A model generated the notes under the pieces. That model ran no database searches, was not told where the DNA came from, and saw nothing but the letters and a program-made list of their open reading frames with translations. A stretch of DNA of 64,000 nucleotides, from positions 50,442-114,441 of the forward strand of contig JAEERY010000059.1 of assembly GCA_016286035.1 (NCBI GenBank), written 5' to 3'. The translations under genes and the position numbers were made by a program. Below, one piece after another: positions 7,915 to 17,366 of this stretch (position 1 is the stretch's first letter; each line of letters opens with the position of its first letter). This DNA comes from Lachnospiraceae bacterium. Lineage in GTDB: Bacteria > Bacillota > Clostridia > Lachnospirales > Lachnospiraceae.

Positions 7915-8973
7915 ATGAACAATACTTCCAATCATTACATACAACTAGATTTTATAAAAGTCATGGCAACAATCATGATCATATTCCACCACTATCAACA
8001 GATTTTCGGTGTTTACTTTTATAATCATGTGAATTATTATTTTGGTCTGTTTGATTTTGGCATATTGGTAGAATTATTCTTTCTTATTTCAGGTATAGTT
8101 ATTTCTAAACATGAGCAAAGTATACAGAACTCTGATCATACTTTTAAAAAATTCTTCATCAATCGGTATCTGCGCCTCATTCTCCCGATAATGGGCTCTG
8201 TAATCGCCTATGAAACAATCAGTTACTACGCCGGAATTATGAACGTTGAAAACTGGCTGTTTGAAACCGGAATAAACCCCCTCGGGGCTGTTGTTGCCTC
8301 GCTTGGTATTTCAGCATGGGGAATTCTTGATAATCCAATGATCAATAATCCCATATGGTATGTTTCTGTTTTATTTTTATGCTACCTAATATTCTATCTG
8401 ATTCTAAAAGCATCTAGAAAGCTCAATTGTTCTGCTATATATTTTTACATTCTTATAATAGTATTAGGCATATCCACTCAATTGTTAAGCATTAATATTC
8501 CTTTACTTAATTATTCAACCTCACGTGGATATATCGCATTCTTCTTTGGTGTTATTCTATCTCATAGAATAAACAAGACCAGCACCCCATCGCTTCCAGA
8601 AGTAATAACATGCATCATACTAATCATGTTGTTTATTCACTCATATATACATTACTACAATTATATAAAACCGATAATATTGTATCTGCTTGTTTTTATA
8701 CTCTATCCATCACTCATTCGCATTATCATGGCTACTGATTTCACACTTATCAAACATAGTATCTGGACCAAACTAAACCGGTATGCATATTATGTATTTG
8801 TTATGCATCTTCCCACATTGTTTGCGCTATTCGTTGGAATAAACCTAAATATCATTCATTATGATATTACATTAAGATCTAATATGTTTTTATTTGCTCT
8901 AATATCATATATCATTGGCATAATATACTACTATATTATTTACTTAATCACGCCAAAACATGATTTGTCTTAA
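7915..8973 (+). CDS. Acyltransferase family 3 membrane protein (OafA-like)
   Basis: 352 residues with about ten membrane helices. The opening, IQLDFIKVMATIMIIFHHY, has the family's early histidine, and NRYLRLILPIM matches the conserved Arg-rich loop. These enzymes O-acylate surface sugars at the membrane. The gene is AT-rich compared with its neighbours and stands in the opposite orientation to both flanking fragments, suggesting transfer or rearrangement. It overlaps the YfhO fragment tail-to-tail by 26 bases. Confidence 0.85.
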   Translation: MNNTSNHYIQLDFIKVMATIMIIFHHYQQIFGVYFYNHVNYYFGLFDFGILVELFFLISGIVISKHEQSIQNSDHTFKKFFINRYLRLILPIMGSVIAYETISYYAGIMNVENWLFETGINPLGAVVASLGISAWGILDNPMINNPIWYVSVLFLCYLIFYLILKASRKLNCSAIYFYILIIVLGISTQLLSINIPLLNYSTSRGYIAFFFGVILSHRINKTSTPSLPEVITCIILIMLFIHSYIHYYNYIKPIILYLLVFILYPSLIRIIMATDFTLIKHSIWTKLNRYAYYVFVMHLPTLFALFVGINLNIIHYDITLRSNMFLFALISYIIGIIYYYIIYLITPKHDLS

Positions 8974-9751
8974 AGTTATCCTTGTTATCAGTCAAATGCT
9001 TATTATTTAGAAGTATGATCATAATCCATAGACAAGCAGAAATGAGCATACTTATCAATCCAGCTATTAACCCAGGCGGAAAGAAAGCAATTTCAACGTT
9101 ATGTTGCCCTCCAGATAACGGAACGATTATCATGGTATCTCTGTAATCACAATATTCAACCCGATGTCCATCAACCTTAACCTTCCATCCATCCATATAT
9201 GGTAAGGTAAGCAACATATTCCCACCTTCACCGGCATCTATAGTACCTTCAAAACGTACTTTAGAATGCTCTGTTATATTAAGTTGATTCTTTGACAAAG
9301 AATTCAAGATATTATGATATGCTTCCTCATTAAAAGAAAAGACATGCATGATACCATAGTATTTTTCACTTAAGACTTCAATATTAAGTTTTTCTCCCGA
9401 TACGTGTTCACCCAAAAACACCATATAAGCCGATTCATTATGAGGATCTATGAATTCACCAACGCTTTCACCATTTAAAAACAATTTATTATCAGCTTTG
9501 AGTGCTTTTTGTTCTTTTGACAATTGTCTGCTATTATCAATCTCGAAATAAGCCCAAATATTTTGATTTTCAAACGCATTTCCACTTAATACTCTACGTG
9601 CATCCCCTTCCTTAAGTCTTGTCATATATCCCAGTGACAGTGCATCATCATCTTCATATAGCGAATAAAGCCCCTCAGAAGCAATCAATCTGCCATATAT
9701 AGGCTTATCAACATACAGCAATTTATACTTTAAGATAGGAGGGTATACCAA
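8948..9751 (-). pseudogene. YfhO-family membrane protein, C-terminal fragment
   Basis: The 267 residues match only the C-terminal extracytoplasmic beta domain and last membrane helix of YfhO-like proteins (LPYMDGWKVKVDGHRVEYCD, then PLSGGQHNVEIAFFPPG). Full-length members are about 800 residues or more and carry a dozen membrane helices that are absent here. The only possible start is a TTG without a ribosome binding site, lying directly against a terminator hairpin at 9753-9790. I read it as a truncated relic; the breakpoint is at about 9752. Confidence 0.8.
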
Positions 9752-9752
9752 A

Positions 9753-9790
9753 AATAAACAAAGCCAGGATGAGATCCCTGACTTTGTTTA
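9753..9790 (-). terminator. Second terminator hairpin downstream of the YegP gene
   Basis: AAACAAAG-C-CAGG pairs with CCTG-A-CTTTGTTT, and on the minus strand the stem is followed by TATTTTTG. It forms a tandem with the hairpin at 9793-9823. Confidence 0.75.
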
Positions 9791-9792
9791 GA

Positions 9793-9823
9793 TTAAAAGG
9801 GATATCCGTTTTGGATATCCCTT
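9793..9823 (-). terminator. Terminator of the YegP gene
   Basis: The same 31-base hairpin as at 6436-6466. Here, in minus orientation, the stem ends in TTTTAATC, eight bases beyond the YegP stop codon. Confidence 0.8.
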
Positions 9824-9831
9824 CAACTTAC

Positions 9832-10200
9832 TTATTTCTCTGTTATCTTGCCGTCCTTTGCGTTCTTCTGGACTGAAGCAACACCCTTTAGGCAGCTGTC
9901 TAACTTTGAGTAGCCCTCTCCTGTTGCTATTATCTGTCCGTTCTTTGCTTTAAGACGGAAGCGGAACTCGCCCTTCTTATCCTTGTAAACCTCAAACTTG
10001 GGATTTGTAACAGCCTTGAATCCTTTTTCTGTCTGGTCCTCAACCTTTGCGATCTGCGAATTTGTCATAACAGATGCGATGCCCTTTTTAGCTGAAGCAG
10101 CGCTCTTGTAAACCTGGCTTGATGCTATGATCTCGCCATTACCTGCAACAAGATTGAATTTGTAACCGTTCTTTGCTTCTGATAATACGAATTTGCCCAT
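9832..10200 (-). CDS. YegP family protein, two DUF1508 repeats
   Basis: 122 residues made of two tandem DUF1508 units, the first beginning MGKFVLSEAKNGYKFNLVAG and the second FEVYKDKKGEFRFRLKAKNG, each followed by IIA.S or IIATGE and a conserved Gly-Ile/Val-Ala-Ser-Val. The family is common and small, with no firm function. AAGGAGGG precedes the start at good spacing. It is a single-gene unit with tandem terminators. Confidence 0.92.
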   Translation of the reverse strand: MGKFVLSEAKNGYKFNLVAGNGEIIASSQVYKSAASAKKGIASVMTNSQIAKVEDQTEKGFKAVTNPKFEVYKDKKGEFRFRLKAKNGQIIATGEGYSKLDSCLKGVASVQKNAKDGKITEK

Positions 10201-10287
10201 TTAAGAATCCCTCCTTCAATTATGTTAGATTATTGGATGATTATATAATAGCAAATCTTTTTATCAATTTACAGCATTTTTATAAGA

Positions 10288-11967
10288 TCATTCCTCAGGT
10301 TGCAAAGTATCCTTGTATTTAACCTTGTAAACTCTTGCAAGTGAATCGTTTATCCTGTGCTCGTCTATGGTCCCGTCGTTGACTGCATCTATTACACCGT
10401 TGTAGGCAAGTTCAAAGTCTTCCGGCATGAGTATCATGTCGGCACCTGCCTTTAATGCCTTGATGGCTGCCTCATCAGCCCCGTAATACTCCGAGATGGC
10501 TGCCATGCTCATAGAATCTGTTATTATCACGCCGTTATATCCCATATCGACTCTTAACAGATCCGTCATGACCTCTCTTGATATCGAGCAGGGAAGAGGT
10601 TCCTCAGTAAGAGAAGGTGCAGAGAAGTGACCGACCATGATCATATCAACTCCGCTCTCGATAGCGGCTTTAAACGATAAGAGCTCGCAGCTTTCCATCT
10701 CAGATCTTGACTTTGTTGTGGATGCCAGAGTCTGATGAGTATCACCGTTAACATCTCCCTGACCCGGGAAATGCTTGACACAGGTATATACACCCGCTTC
10801 ATCAAGTCCTTTTACGGCACTTGATACCATGTTGCTGACAACATCGGCATCTGCACCAAATGAACGGTTGCCGATAGCCTTATTGTCCGGATTGGTCAAT
10901 ACATCCGCAACAGGCGCAAAATCAAGGTTAAAGCCGTATTCTTTCATATAGTTGCCGATACTGTTGTATGTATCGAATGTTGTTATCGTGTTATTCTCTT
11001 CTCCAAGCTCTGCGGCTGTGGGGATCTTGTCAAGCTTAAGAGCCTGCTGGATTCGTGTGACATCACCGCCTTCTTCGTCAACAGCGATAAATAAAGGATA
11101 TCTGCTGTAACTGACAGTGTTGTCGATCATCTCTTTTATCTGATCGGCAGAAGTTATGTTCTGCTTGAAATAAACTATTCCTCCCACGGGATACTTTTCA
11201 AGCGCTTCCTTTGTTCCGTCACCTGCTTTTGTTACAGCCTGCTGGCCGGTTAATGACTCGGGTGTCACAATGAATAATCCTGCGACCTTCTCTTCAAGGG
11301 TCATCTCGGATATCATGTTTGTGACCATTTCTTCCAAAAGCTCTTCTTCAGACTGAACTTCCGGAGTTGGTTCTTCCTCTTCCTGTTCTTCTTCCTCCTG
11401 GGTTATAAGAGGCGTCATGTCTATTACAGGTTCTGTTACTGCGGGAGTTATCTCTTCCACTACCGCAACAGGTTCATCCTTATCTGTGTTCTCGGAAACA
11501 AATTTTGCTCCGAAAATACTTCCTATCGCTATGAGCGCAACAATGACAAAGAATACCGTGAAGGCTATTATCCTGTTTGTCTGTCTTCTCTTTTGTCTTG
11601 CCAGTCTTTTTTCTTCGGAAGTGATCTTCTTTTTAGGTTGTGTATCATCCCCATCCTTTGGAGGTTCACTCTCTGGGGGTGTAACATTGTCCTCGGGAGC
11701 TTCCGTCATGTTCTCATGTATGGCATCCCAGCTCTGTGTCTCACCGGGGTCAGAAGAAACTTCTTCGCTTTTTTCAGGCTCTTTTTTAGTCTCTTCTATC
11801 TCGTCTGTTTTCTTTTCCTCCTCAGCCTGTTTAGCCTCAGCCTCTTTTATCTCAGCTATGGGTTTTATCACACCTGTCTCTTCCATAGCGGCAATGGCTT
11901 CCGGGATATCCGAAAGATCCAGAGTTTCTATATCATCATTCAGAAAATTATTGTTATCTGACATCAT
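10288..11967 (-). CDS. Membrane-anchored glycoside hydrolase family 3, NagZ-like
   Basis: 559 residues: an acidic cytoplasmic N-terminus (1-115), a basic patch then one membrane helix (about 132-154), an acidic linker (170-215) and a GH3 domain. Catalytic signatures are KHFPGQGD (398-405), DTH with the likely general acid/base H411, and the nucleophile D484 in ITDSMSM. This fits a beta-N-acetylhexosaminidase acting on peptidoglycan fragments outside the cell. The canonical KHFPGHGD has Gln in place of its second His. The long charged cytoplasmic tail is unusual. Confidence 0.88.
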   Translation of the reverse strand: MMSDNNNFLNDDIETLDLSDIPEAIAAMEETGVIKPIAEIKEAEAKQAEEEKKTDEIEETKKEPEKSEEVSSDPGETQSWDAIHENMTEAPEDNVTPPESEPPKDGDDTQPKKKITSEEKRLARQKRRQTNRIIAFTVFFVIVALIAIGSIFGAKFVSENTDKDEPVAVVEEITPAVTEPVIDMTPLITQEEEEQEEEEPTPEVQSEEELLEEMVTNMISEMTLEEKVAGLFIVTPESLTGQQAVTKAGDGTKEALEKYPVGGIVYFKQNITSADQIKEMIDNTVSYSRYPLFIAVDEEGGDVTRIQQALKLDKIPTAAELGEENNTITTFDTYNSIGNYMKEYGFNLDFAPVADVLTNPDNKAIGNRSFGADADVVSNMVSSAVKGLDEAGVYTCVKHFPGQGDVNGDTHQTLASTTKSRSEMESCELLSFKAAIESGVDMIMVGHFSAPSLTEEPLPCSISREVMTDLLRVDMGYNGVIITDSMSMAAISEYYGADEAAIKALKAGADMILMPEDFELAYNGVIDAVNDGTIDEHRINDSLARVYKVKYKDTLQPEE

Positions 11968-12079
11968 ATATCTCCACTTACTGCTTTTTCACATAATTTC
12001 ACAAGTGGTAGTATATCACATATTCGGTAAATACAAAATATAATATTTCTTAAGGATTTTTTAACTTTTTTCAGGCGCA

Positions 12080-12382
12080 CAAATTAAGCGGGTACCAATC
12101 CTGATTTATATTGATACCCGCCCTTAAACCGATGAATCCAATGGACTTTACCTCGCTTTCTGAGTTGTTTTTTCATCTTCTATTCAGTTGTACTCGACAT
12201 TTACCGGCGTATCCTCTTATTGTACCCACGTACTGTAACACCTGGATCCTACTCTCATCTTTTATTCGGATCTCATACGGCTGTCACCAACTTACGCCCC
12301 ACTAACCATGTCATATATGATCATACACTTATCTTTCCGGTGGACCGTTCCTCCTTTGTTAGATTTGTGTTTGTTTTATTAT
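12080..12382 (-). ncRNA. Candidate structured non-coding RNA of about 300 nt
   Basis: A perfect promoter (TTGACA, 17 bp, TATAAT) fires toward decreasing coordinates. About 290 bases later there is a terminal hairpin (GCGGGTATCAAT with ATTGGTACCCGC, 12088-12121) followed by a T-rich run. The block between is distinctly GC-richer than its surroundings and has no open frame, although AAAGGAGG occurs near its 5' end. Local segments such as GGTGTTACAG, ACGTGGGTAC and GGATACGCCGG look like conserved structured RNA. The raiA RNA class of Firmicutes is one candidate by general resemblance; I cannot confirm it without a covariance search. Confidence 0.6.
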
Positions 12383-12388
12383 GTCTTT

Positions 12389-12417
12389 ATTATATACACC
12401 TGTTTTATATTTGTCAA
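12389..12417 (-). promoter_or_regulatory. Consensus promoter of the candidate RNA gene
   Basis: TTGACA at 12412-12417 and TATAAT at 12389-12394 read on the minus strand, with exactly 17 bases between. It is the only promoter in the window for which I found both hexamers perfect, and no protein gene directly follows it. Confidence 0.85.
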
Positions 12418-12542
12418 TACAATTTATGAAAAAAATTAATTATTTTGTATCAAATTAAAGTTATGTAATCTTGCTTTTGTATATTTTATTGCTTTTGTTG
12501 GAATATTTCAGATAATTTATTTTTCATCTTTTTCATATAAAA

Positions 12543-12575
12543 AGAGACAGAACGCAATTGTCTGTCTCTAAAAAG
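12543..12575 (-). terminator. Terminator of the glyA-traX-hom-lysC operon
   Basis: A 9-bp stem, AGAGACAGA with TCTGTCTCT, followed on the minus strand by TTTTTATATG. It lies about 20 bases beyond the lysC stop. Confidence 0.85.
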
Positions 12576-12593
12576 TCTTGTATTTTCAATGTA

Positions 12594-13916
12594 TCAGCCA
12601 AGCGCTGCCGTAACAAAGATGTCGTAGATCGCTTTTATCGCTGTCTCGAAATCGGCATTTGATACACCGATAATGATGTTAAGCTCGCTTGATCCCTGGT
12701 CGATCATCTTAACGTTTACATTGGCATGTGCGAGTGCAGAGAAGATCCTTCCTGCTGTACCGCGCTGGCTCTTCATGCCTCTTCCAACGACTGCGATGAG
12801 TGCAAGGTCTGCCTCTATCTCTATAGTGTCGGGATTTGCCACTCTGTGGATACCGGAAACTACTCTCTGCTCCTTGTCCATGAACTCATCCTGATGAACA
12901 AAGACTGTAAGTGTGTCTATTCCGGAAGGCATGTGCTCAAAGCTTATGCCGTTATCCTCAAATACGCCGAGAACTCTTCTGCCGAAACCTATCTCGGAGT
13001 TCATTTTGTCTTTTTCTATGTTTATAGAACAGAAGCCCTTCTTGCCTGCGATACCCGTTATGGTGTACTTTGACTTCTGGCAGGTGCTCTCAACGATCCA
13101 TGTACCGTTGTCTGAAGGCTTGTTTGTGTTTCTGATGTTTATCGGAATACCCTCGATACGAACGGGGAAGATAGAATCCTCATGAAGTACGCCTGCTCCC
13201 ATGTATGAGAGCTCTCTGAGTTCCTTGTATGTGATGGTATCAATTCCTTCAGGATGATCTATGATCCTGGGATCTGCTACAAGGAAGCCGGATACGTCTG
13301 TCCAGTTCTCATATACATCAACGTGAGCCGCTCTTGCAACGATGGAACCTGTTATGTCTGAACCTCCTCTTGAGAAGGTCTTTACCTTTCCGTCCTCCAA
13401 GCTTCCGTAAAAACCGGGTATTACGGCATTGTCAAGCTTTGAGAGTCTCTTTCCCAAAAGCTCGTTTGTCTTTTCGGCATTAAAATCACCGTTTGGATCA
13501 AACTTGATGACCTCAGCGGGATCGACAAATGTATATCCGAGATACTTTGCCATTATCTTTCCGTTTAAGAACTCGCCTCTGCTTGCGGCATAGTCTTTTC
13601 CGGCCTTTGCCTTAAAGTTCTTCTCGATCTCCTTAAACTCTTCATCGAGAGTCATGTCAAGGTTAAGACCGCTTATGATCTCATTGTATCTTTCCTTTAT
13701 GGCCTTTAGCTCTTTGTCAAAGTTCTTGTCTGCATCAGCAAGAGCATAACAGCCGTAAAGCATGTCCGTTACCTTTGTGTCACCGTCAAAACGCTTTCCG
13801 GGTGCACTGGGTATTACATAGATCCTTGTCTCGTCAGATCTGATGATGTCTCCGACTTTTTTGAACTGCTCGGCGCTCGCAAGTGAGCTTCCGCCGAACT
13901 TTACCACTTTTTTCAT
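12594..13916 (-). CDS. lysC: Aspartate kinase
   Basis: 440 residues. KFGGSS (6-11) is the nucleotide-binding signature, GGSD with TGS follows near residue 180, and the C-terminal third holds two ACT domains (IAVVGRGM and INVKMIDQGSSELNIIIGV-type segments) expected to give feedback control by lysine or threonine. It catalyses the first step from aspartate to lysine, threonine and methionine. GAGG sits eight bases before the start, and the gene follows hom by 30 bases. Confidence 0.95.
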   Translation of the reverse strand: MKKVVKFGGSSLASAEQFKKVGDIIRSDETRIYVIPSAPGKRFDGDTKVTDMLYGCYALADADKNFDKELKAIKERYNEIISGLNLDMTLDEEFKEIEKNFKAKAGKDYAASRGEFLNGKIMAKYLGYTFVDPAEVIKFDPNGDFNAEKTNELLGKRLSKLDNAVIPGFYGSLEDGKVKTFSRGGSDITGSIVARAAHVDVYENWTDVSGFLVADPRIIDHPEGIDTITYKELRELSYMGAGVLHEDSIFPVRIEGIPINIRNTNKPSDNGTWIVESTCQKSKYTITGIAGKKGFCSINIEKDKMNSEIGFGRRVLGVFEDNGISFEHMPSGIDTLTVFVHQDEFMDKEQRVVSGIHRVANPDTIEIEADLALIAVVGRGMKSQRGTAGRIFSALAHANVNVKMIDQGSSELNIIIGVSNADFETAIKAIYDIFVTAALG

Positions 13917-13946
13917 AACATACTCCTCAATATCCTATATGATCGA

Positions 13947-15149
13947 TCAGGCCTCAACCCTGATTACAGACTTAACTTTATCAAGACGTACGATCTTATC
14001 GTCAAATTCTCTCTCGCTCATCTTGGGTGTGATGAAAGCAAACTCATCTGAATCGATCGATACATCGCTAAGACCCTCAAAAAAACTTAATGCATTGTCT
14101 TTCTGCGCTGCATCGGTTCTTACAAAGAACTCTCTTTCCTTATTCTTTCTGTCTGCAAGGGTCTTCTTCTCATCCTTCCATACACAGTCAAGAGTCCTTC
14201 CGAGATTTCTTGCACATTCTATGGCATCGCTTACAACAGCACTTGCCGTGGGAAGCTTTCCTGCTCCTCTTCCGTAAAACATAAGGTCATCTACCATGTT
14301 TCCCGTAACGTAGACACCGTTAAATACATCGTTTACTCCGTTAAGGGGATGCTCTTCACCAATCATGAAGGGAGCTACCATTGCGGTTAACTCATCATCC
14401 TTGTTCTCTGCTATGGCAAGAAGCTTTATGGACTTTTTAAGCTTCTTTGCATATTCGAAATCCTTTGAGGTTATCTTTGTGATACCCTCTGTGTATATCT
14501 CTTCGTAGTTAACGGTCTTTCCTGTCATAAGGGACGCAAGGATCGCAATCTTTCTGCATGCGTCAAAGCCTTCAACGTCAGCCTCGGGATTTCTCTCGGC
14601 ATAGCCCAGATCCTGAGCTTCCTTTAAAACATCCTCATATGAAGAGCCTTCTCTTGACATCTTTGTGAGCATGTAGTTGGTCGTACCGTTAAGGATACCT
14701 GTTATCTTTTCTATGTGCTCAGGCGCAAGAGATGTGTTCATCGGACGGATTATCGGTATTCCGCCGCCCACGCTTGCTTCAAACAGATAGCTGCAGTTAT
14801 TCTTCTTTGCGATCGATAAAAGTTCGGGTCCGTATGCGGCAACGAGTTCCTTATTTGATGTACATACGCTTATACCCTTTTCGAGTGCAGACTTTGTATA
14901 GGGATATGCAAACTTTGTACCTCCCATTGTCTCGCAGATCACGTTTATCTCGGGATCGTCAAGAATGATGTTGATATCATGTACGATCTTCTTCTCGTTT
15001 TTGTCTCCCGGGAAATCTCTGATATCAAGGATGTATTTTACCTCGATCTCATCGCCTATCCTCTGACTTATAAGCTTATTGTTGTCATCAATAACTTCTA
15101 CTACGCCGCTTCCAACGGTGCCGTAGCCATAAACCGCTACCTTTATCAT
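13947..15149 (-). CDS. hom: Homoserine dehydrogenase
   Basis: 400 residues with an N-terminal Rossmann motif GYGTVGSG (8-15), a catalytic domain including GILNGTTNYMLTKM and EAQDLGYAERNPEADVEG, and a short ACT-like C-terminal region. It reduces aspartate semialdehyde to homoserine. Its place between glyA/traX and lysC, with 28 and 30-base gaps, points to one operon for threonine, methionine and one-carbon metabolism. Confidence 0.96.
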   Translation of the reverse strand: MIKVAVYGYGTVGSGVVEVIDDNNKLISQRIGDEIEVKYILDIRDFPGDKNEKKIVHDINIILDDPEINVICETMGGTKFAYPYTKSALEKGISVCTSNKELVAAYGPELLSIAKKNNCSYLFEASVGGGIPIIRPMNTSLAPEHIEKITGILNGTTNYMLTKMSREGSSYEDVLKEAQDLGYAERNPEADVEGFDACRKIAILASLMTGKTVNYEEIYTEGITKITSKDFEYAKKLKKSIKLLAIAENKDDELTAMVAPFMIGEEHPLNGVNDVFNGVYVTGNMVDDLMFYGRGAGKLPTASAVVSDAIECARNLGRTLDCVWKDEKKTLADRKNKEREFFVRTDAAQKDNALSFFEGLSDVSIDSDEFAFITPKMSEREFDDKIVRLDKVKSVIRVEA

Positions 15150-15177
15150 AAATACTACCTTTCCTTACATATATGTC

Positions 15178-15924
15178 CTACATAACATCAAGGACCGTAA
15201 ACAGAATGTATCTTATCCCTGCATATACGCTTAAGTGGATGGGGTACAGACTGTAGAATACATATTTGTTCACACTGTTTTTTCTCTGACCACTATAAAA
15301 CGCAATCGCGATAAATGCAAGTGCTGCGAAAGCTTCAAGCTCTGATATCAGTCCCATAAAGCTTGTTACAAGTATGAAACAGGCTGAAATGATGCACTGT
15401 ATTTTTCTGTCTTTTGAAAACAGAAATATCACTCCGATAAGTGCCACTCCCCATGCTCCGTAGTCCGTATTCATAAACTGTGCGATGACAGCACCGAGAG
15501 CCAGAACGATAAGCTGAGGTATGTAACTTAAACAGCCCTTTATCTTCTCTTTAAGATAACCCATAGCGATCATGCATATATATCCCAGTATGAGTGTGAA
15601 GTACACGTTCTGGTATTTAAGCGTAAAGAACTTCTGTCTGAAGAGCAGATCAAAGGGTATCTCCGATATTAGGGCAAACGCAAGAAGCCTTAAGCTGTAC
15701 TTTAATCTGCTGTGGGTATGTATGTATCCTTCAACAAGAAGGAAACAAAAGATAGGAAAGGCGATCCTTCCTATCGACCTTAACAGAAGGTCCCATGCTC
15801 CGTGACCTGACATGAACATCGGTGACTTTTCAAATATGCCTGCGCCTATATGGTCTATAAACATAGTAATCAGTGCGATCCACTTAAGTGAATCGGCACT
15901 GATCATCTTTTTTTCATTATTCAT
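15178..15924 (-). CDS. TraX family membrane protein
   Basis: 248 residues, about seven or eight membrane helices. The opening SLKWIALITMFIDHIGAG is the TraX family signature, and HLSVYAGIRYIL closes it. TraX of plasmid F acetylates pilin; chromosomal Firmicutes homologues are not plasmid functions and may be acyltransferase-like. It sits between glyA and hom with 17 and 28-base gaps, an odd partner for amino-acid genes. The ribosome binding site is poor, so the start at 15924 is tentative. Confidence 0.85.
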   Translation of the reverse strand: MNNEKKMISADSLKWIALITMFIDHIGAGIFEKSPMFMSGHGAWDLLLRSIGRIAFPIFCFLLVEGYIHTHSRLKYSLRLLAFALISEIPFDLLFRQKFFTLKYQNVYFTLILGYICMIAMGYLKEKIKGCLSYIPQLIVLALGAVIAQFMNTDYGAWGVALIGVIFLFSKDRKIQCIISACFILVTSFMGLISELEAFAALAFIAIAFYSGQRKNSVNKYVFYSLYPIHLSVYAGIRYILFTVLDVM

Positions 15925-15941
15925 ATGTATAAGTATCTTTA

Positions 15942-17180
15942 TTAAATAAGAGGATACTTGTCAGTAAGCTCCTGAACAATGGCTCTTGCCTGAGGAACCT
16001 TCTCCTCGCCGCCGAGAACTACAAGAGAGATAGCTTCAGCGATCCTGTCCATATCTTCGGTGTTCATGCCTCTAGATGTAACAGCGGGAGTACCGAGTCT
16101 GATACCTGATGTTACAAAAGCCTTCTGAGGATCGTTGGGAACAGTGTTCTTGTTGGCTGTGATATGAGCCTCATCAAGAAGCTTTTCTATAGCCTTGCCT
16201 GTAAGACCCTGCGGACGAAGATCAAGGAGCATAAGGTGGTTATCCGTACCGCCCGAAACTATGCTTAAGCCTCTCTTCATAAGTCCGTTTGCAAGTGCCT
16301 GTGCATTGTCAATGATGTTCTTTCCGTATTCCTTGAACTCGGGAGAAAGAGCCTCTTTGAAGCATACAGCCTTTGCTGCTATCACATGCATTAAAGGACC
16401 ACCCTGAATACCCGGGAATATAGCCTTGTTGAAGTTGTACTTATCAGCTGCCTCCTGGTTGCACATGATCATACCGCCACGTGGACCTCTTAAAGTCTTA
16501 TGAGTTGTTGTTGTTACAACATCAGCATAAGGGAAGGGACTCTCATGATAACCTGAAGCAACAAGTCCTGCGATGTGAGCGATATCTACCATCATTACTG
16601 CACCGACCTCATCACAGATCTCTCTGAACTTTTTAAAATCTATCTTGCGGGCATAAGCCGAAGCGCCGCTTACGATCATCTTGGGCTTGCACTCAAGAGC
16701 GATCCTTCTTACCTCATCGTAATCGATGAAGCCGTCATCGTTAACGCCGTATGGTACGCAGTTGAAGTACTTACCTGACATATTTACCGGTGAACCGTGT
16801 GAAAGATGTCCGCCGTGATCGAGGTTCATTCCCATGAATGTGTCGCCGGGCTCCATTACTGCAAAGAATACAGCCATGTTTGCCTGTGCTCCTGAATGGG
16901 GCTGAACATTGACATAGTCACAGCCAAAGAGCTTTTTAGCTCTCTCACGTGCGAGGTCTTCAACGACATCCACGCAATCACAGCCGCCGTAGTATCTCTT
17001 TCCGGGATATCCTTCGGCATATTTATTTGTAAGAGGGCTACCCATTGCAGCCATTACTGCCTTGCTAACCCAGTTTTCCGATGCGATTAATTCAATGTGA
17101 CTGTTCTGTCTTTTCTGCTCATCCACTATGGCCTGAGCTATCTCGGGATCAACAGCTTTTACTTCATCTAAAGAGTACAT
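15942..17180 (-). CDS. glyA: Serine hydroxymethyltransferase
   Basis: 412 residues, full length. The PLP lysine is K228 in [23 protein letters not shown]-type IELIASENW at 29-37 and the [13 protein letters not shown] segment are also present. It interconverts serine and glycine while loading tetrahydrofolate. AAGGCGG precedes the start. First gene of the glyA-traX-hom-lysC operon. A TGGTATAAT extended -10 box lies at 17247-17255 on the minus strand. No glycine riboswitch was recognised in the leader. Confidence 0.97.
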   Translation of the reverse strand: MYSLDEVKAVDPEIAQAIVDEQKRQNSHIELIASENWVSKAVMAAMGSPLTNKYAEGYPGKRYYGGCDCVDVVEDLARERAKKLFGCDYVNVQPHSGAQANMAVFFAVMEPGDTFMGMNLDHGGHLSHGSPVNMSGKYFNCVPYGVNDDGFIDYDEVRRIALECKPKMIVSGASAYARKIDFKKFREICDEVGAVMMVDIAHIAGLVASGYHESPFPYADVVTTTTHKTLRGPRGGMIMCNQEAADKYNFNKAIFPGIQGGPLMHVIAAKAVCFKEALSPEFKEYGKNIIDNAQALANGLMKRGLSIVSGGTDNHLMLLDLRPQGLTGKAIEKLLDEAHITANKNTVPNDPQKAFVTSGIRLGTPAVTSRGMNTEDMDRIAEAISLVVLGGEEKVPQARAIVQELTDKYPLI

Positions 17181-17246
17181 ATCTGTCCGCCTTTCTTAAT
17201 AAACTCTTTTAATAAAATTGTCTCTGACTGACAACGCTTAGGGGAT

Positions 17247-17255
17247 ATTATACCA
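17247..17255 (-). promoter_or_regulatory. Extended -10 promoter of the glyA operon
   Basis: TGGTATAAT reads on the minus strand 66 bases upstream of the glyA start codon. The -35 region (TTTTCA) is weak. Confidence 0.6.
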
Positions 17256-17366
17256 CAGGAAATGCGATGTGAAAATACGCTAAAACCTATTTACTTGAAA
17301 AAATTTATCTGATAATATCTTCCTAGGTTATATAAGCCTAAAAACGTTTTTCAAGGAAGATGCGTT

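Larger units (their letters stand above)
12044..12593. other. Gene-free interval holding a candidate RNA gene and the lysC terminator
   Basis: No believable protein gene. The small plus-strand frames here are antisense to the RNA described next. The interval contains a consensus minus-strand promoter, a transcript-like block richer in GC than its flanks, a terminal hairpin and the lysC terminator at 12543-12569. The AT-rich stretch between about 12420 and 12540 shows nothing further. Confidence 0.7.

Noticed and set aside
12340..12356. T-box-like GGTGGACCG sequence on the plus strand
   Set aside because: No stem I, specifier or antiterminator is visible and the promoter reads the other way.
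12111..12429. Plus-strand small coding frames
   Set aside because: They are antisense to a promoter-terminator RNA unit and lack ribosome sites.
17181..17366. Glycine riboswitch upstream of glyA
   Set aside because: Leader is too short (under 70 bases from the -10) and no aptamer-like sequence was seen.
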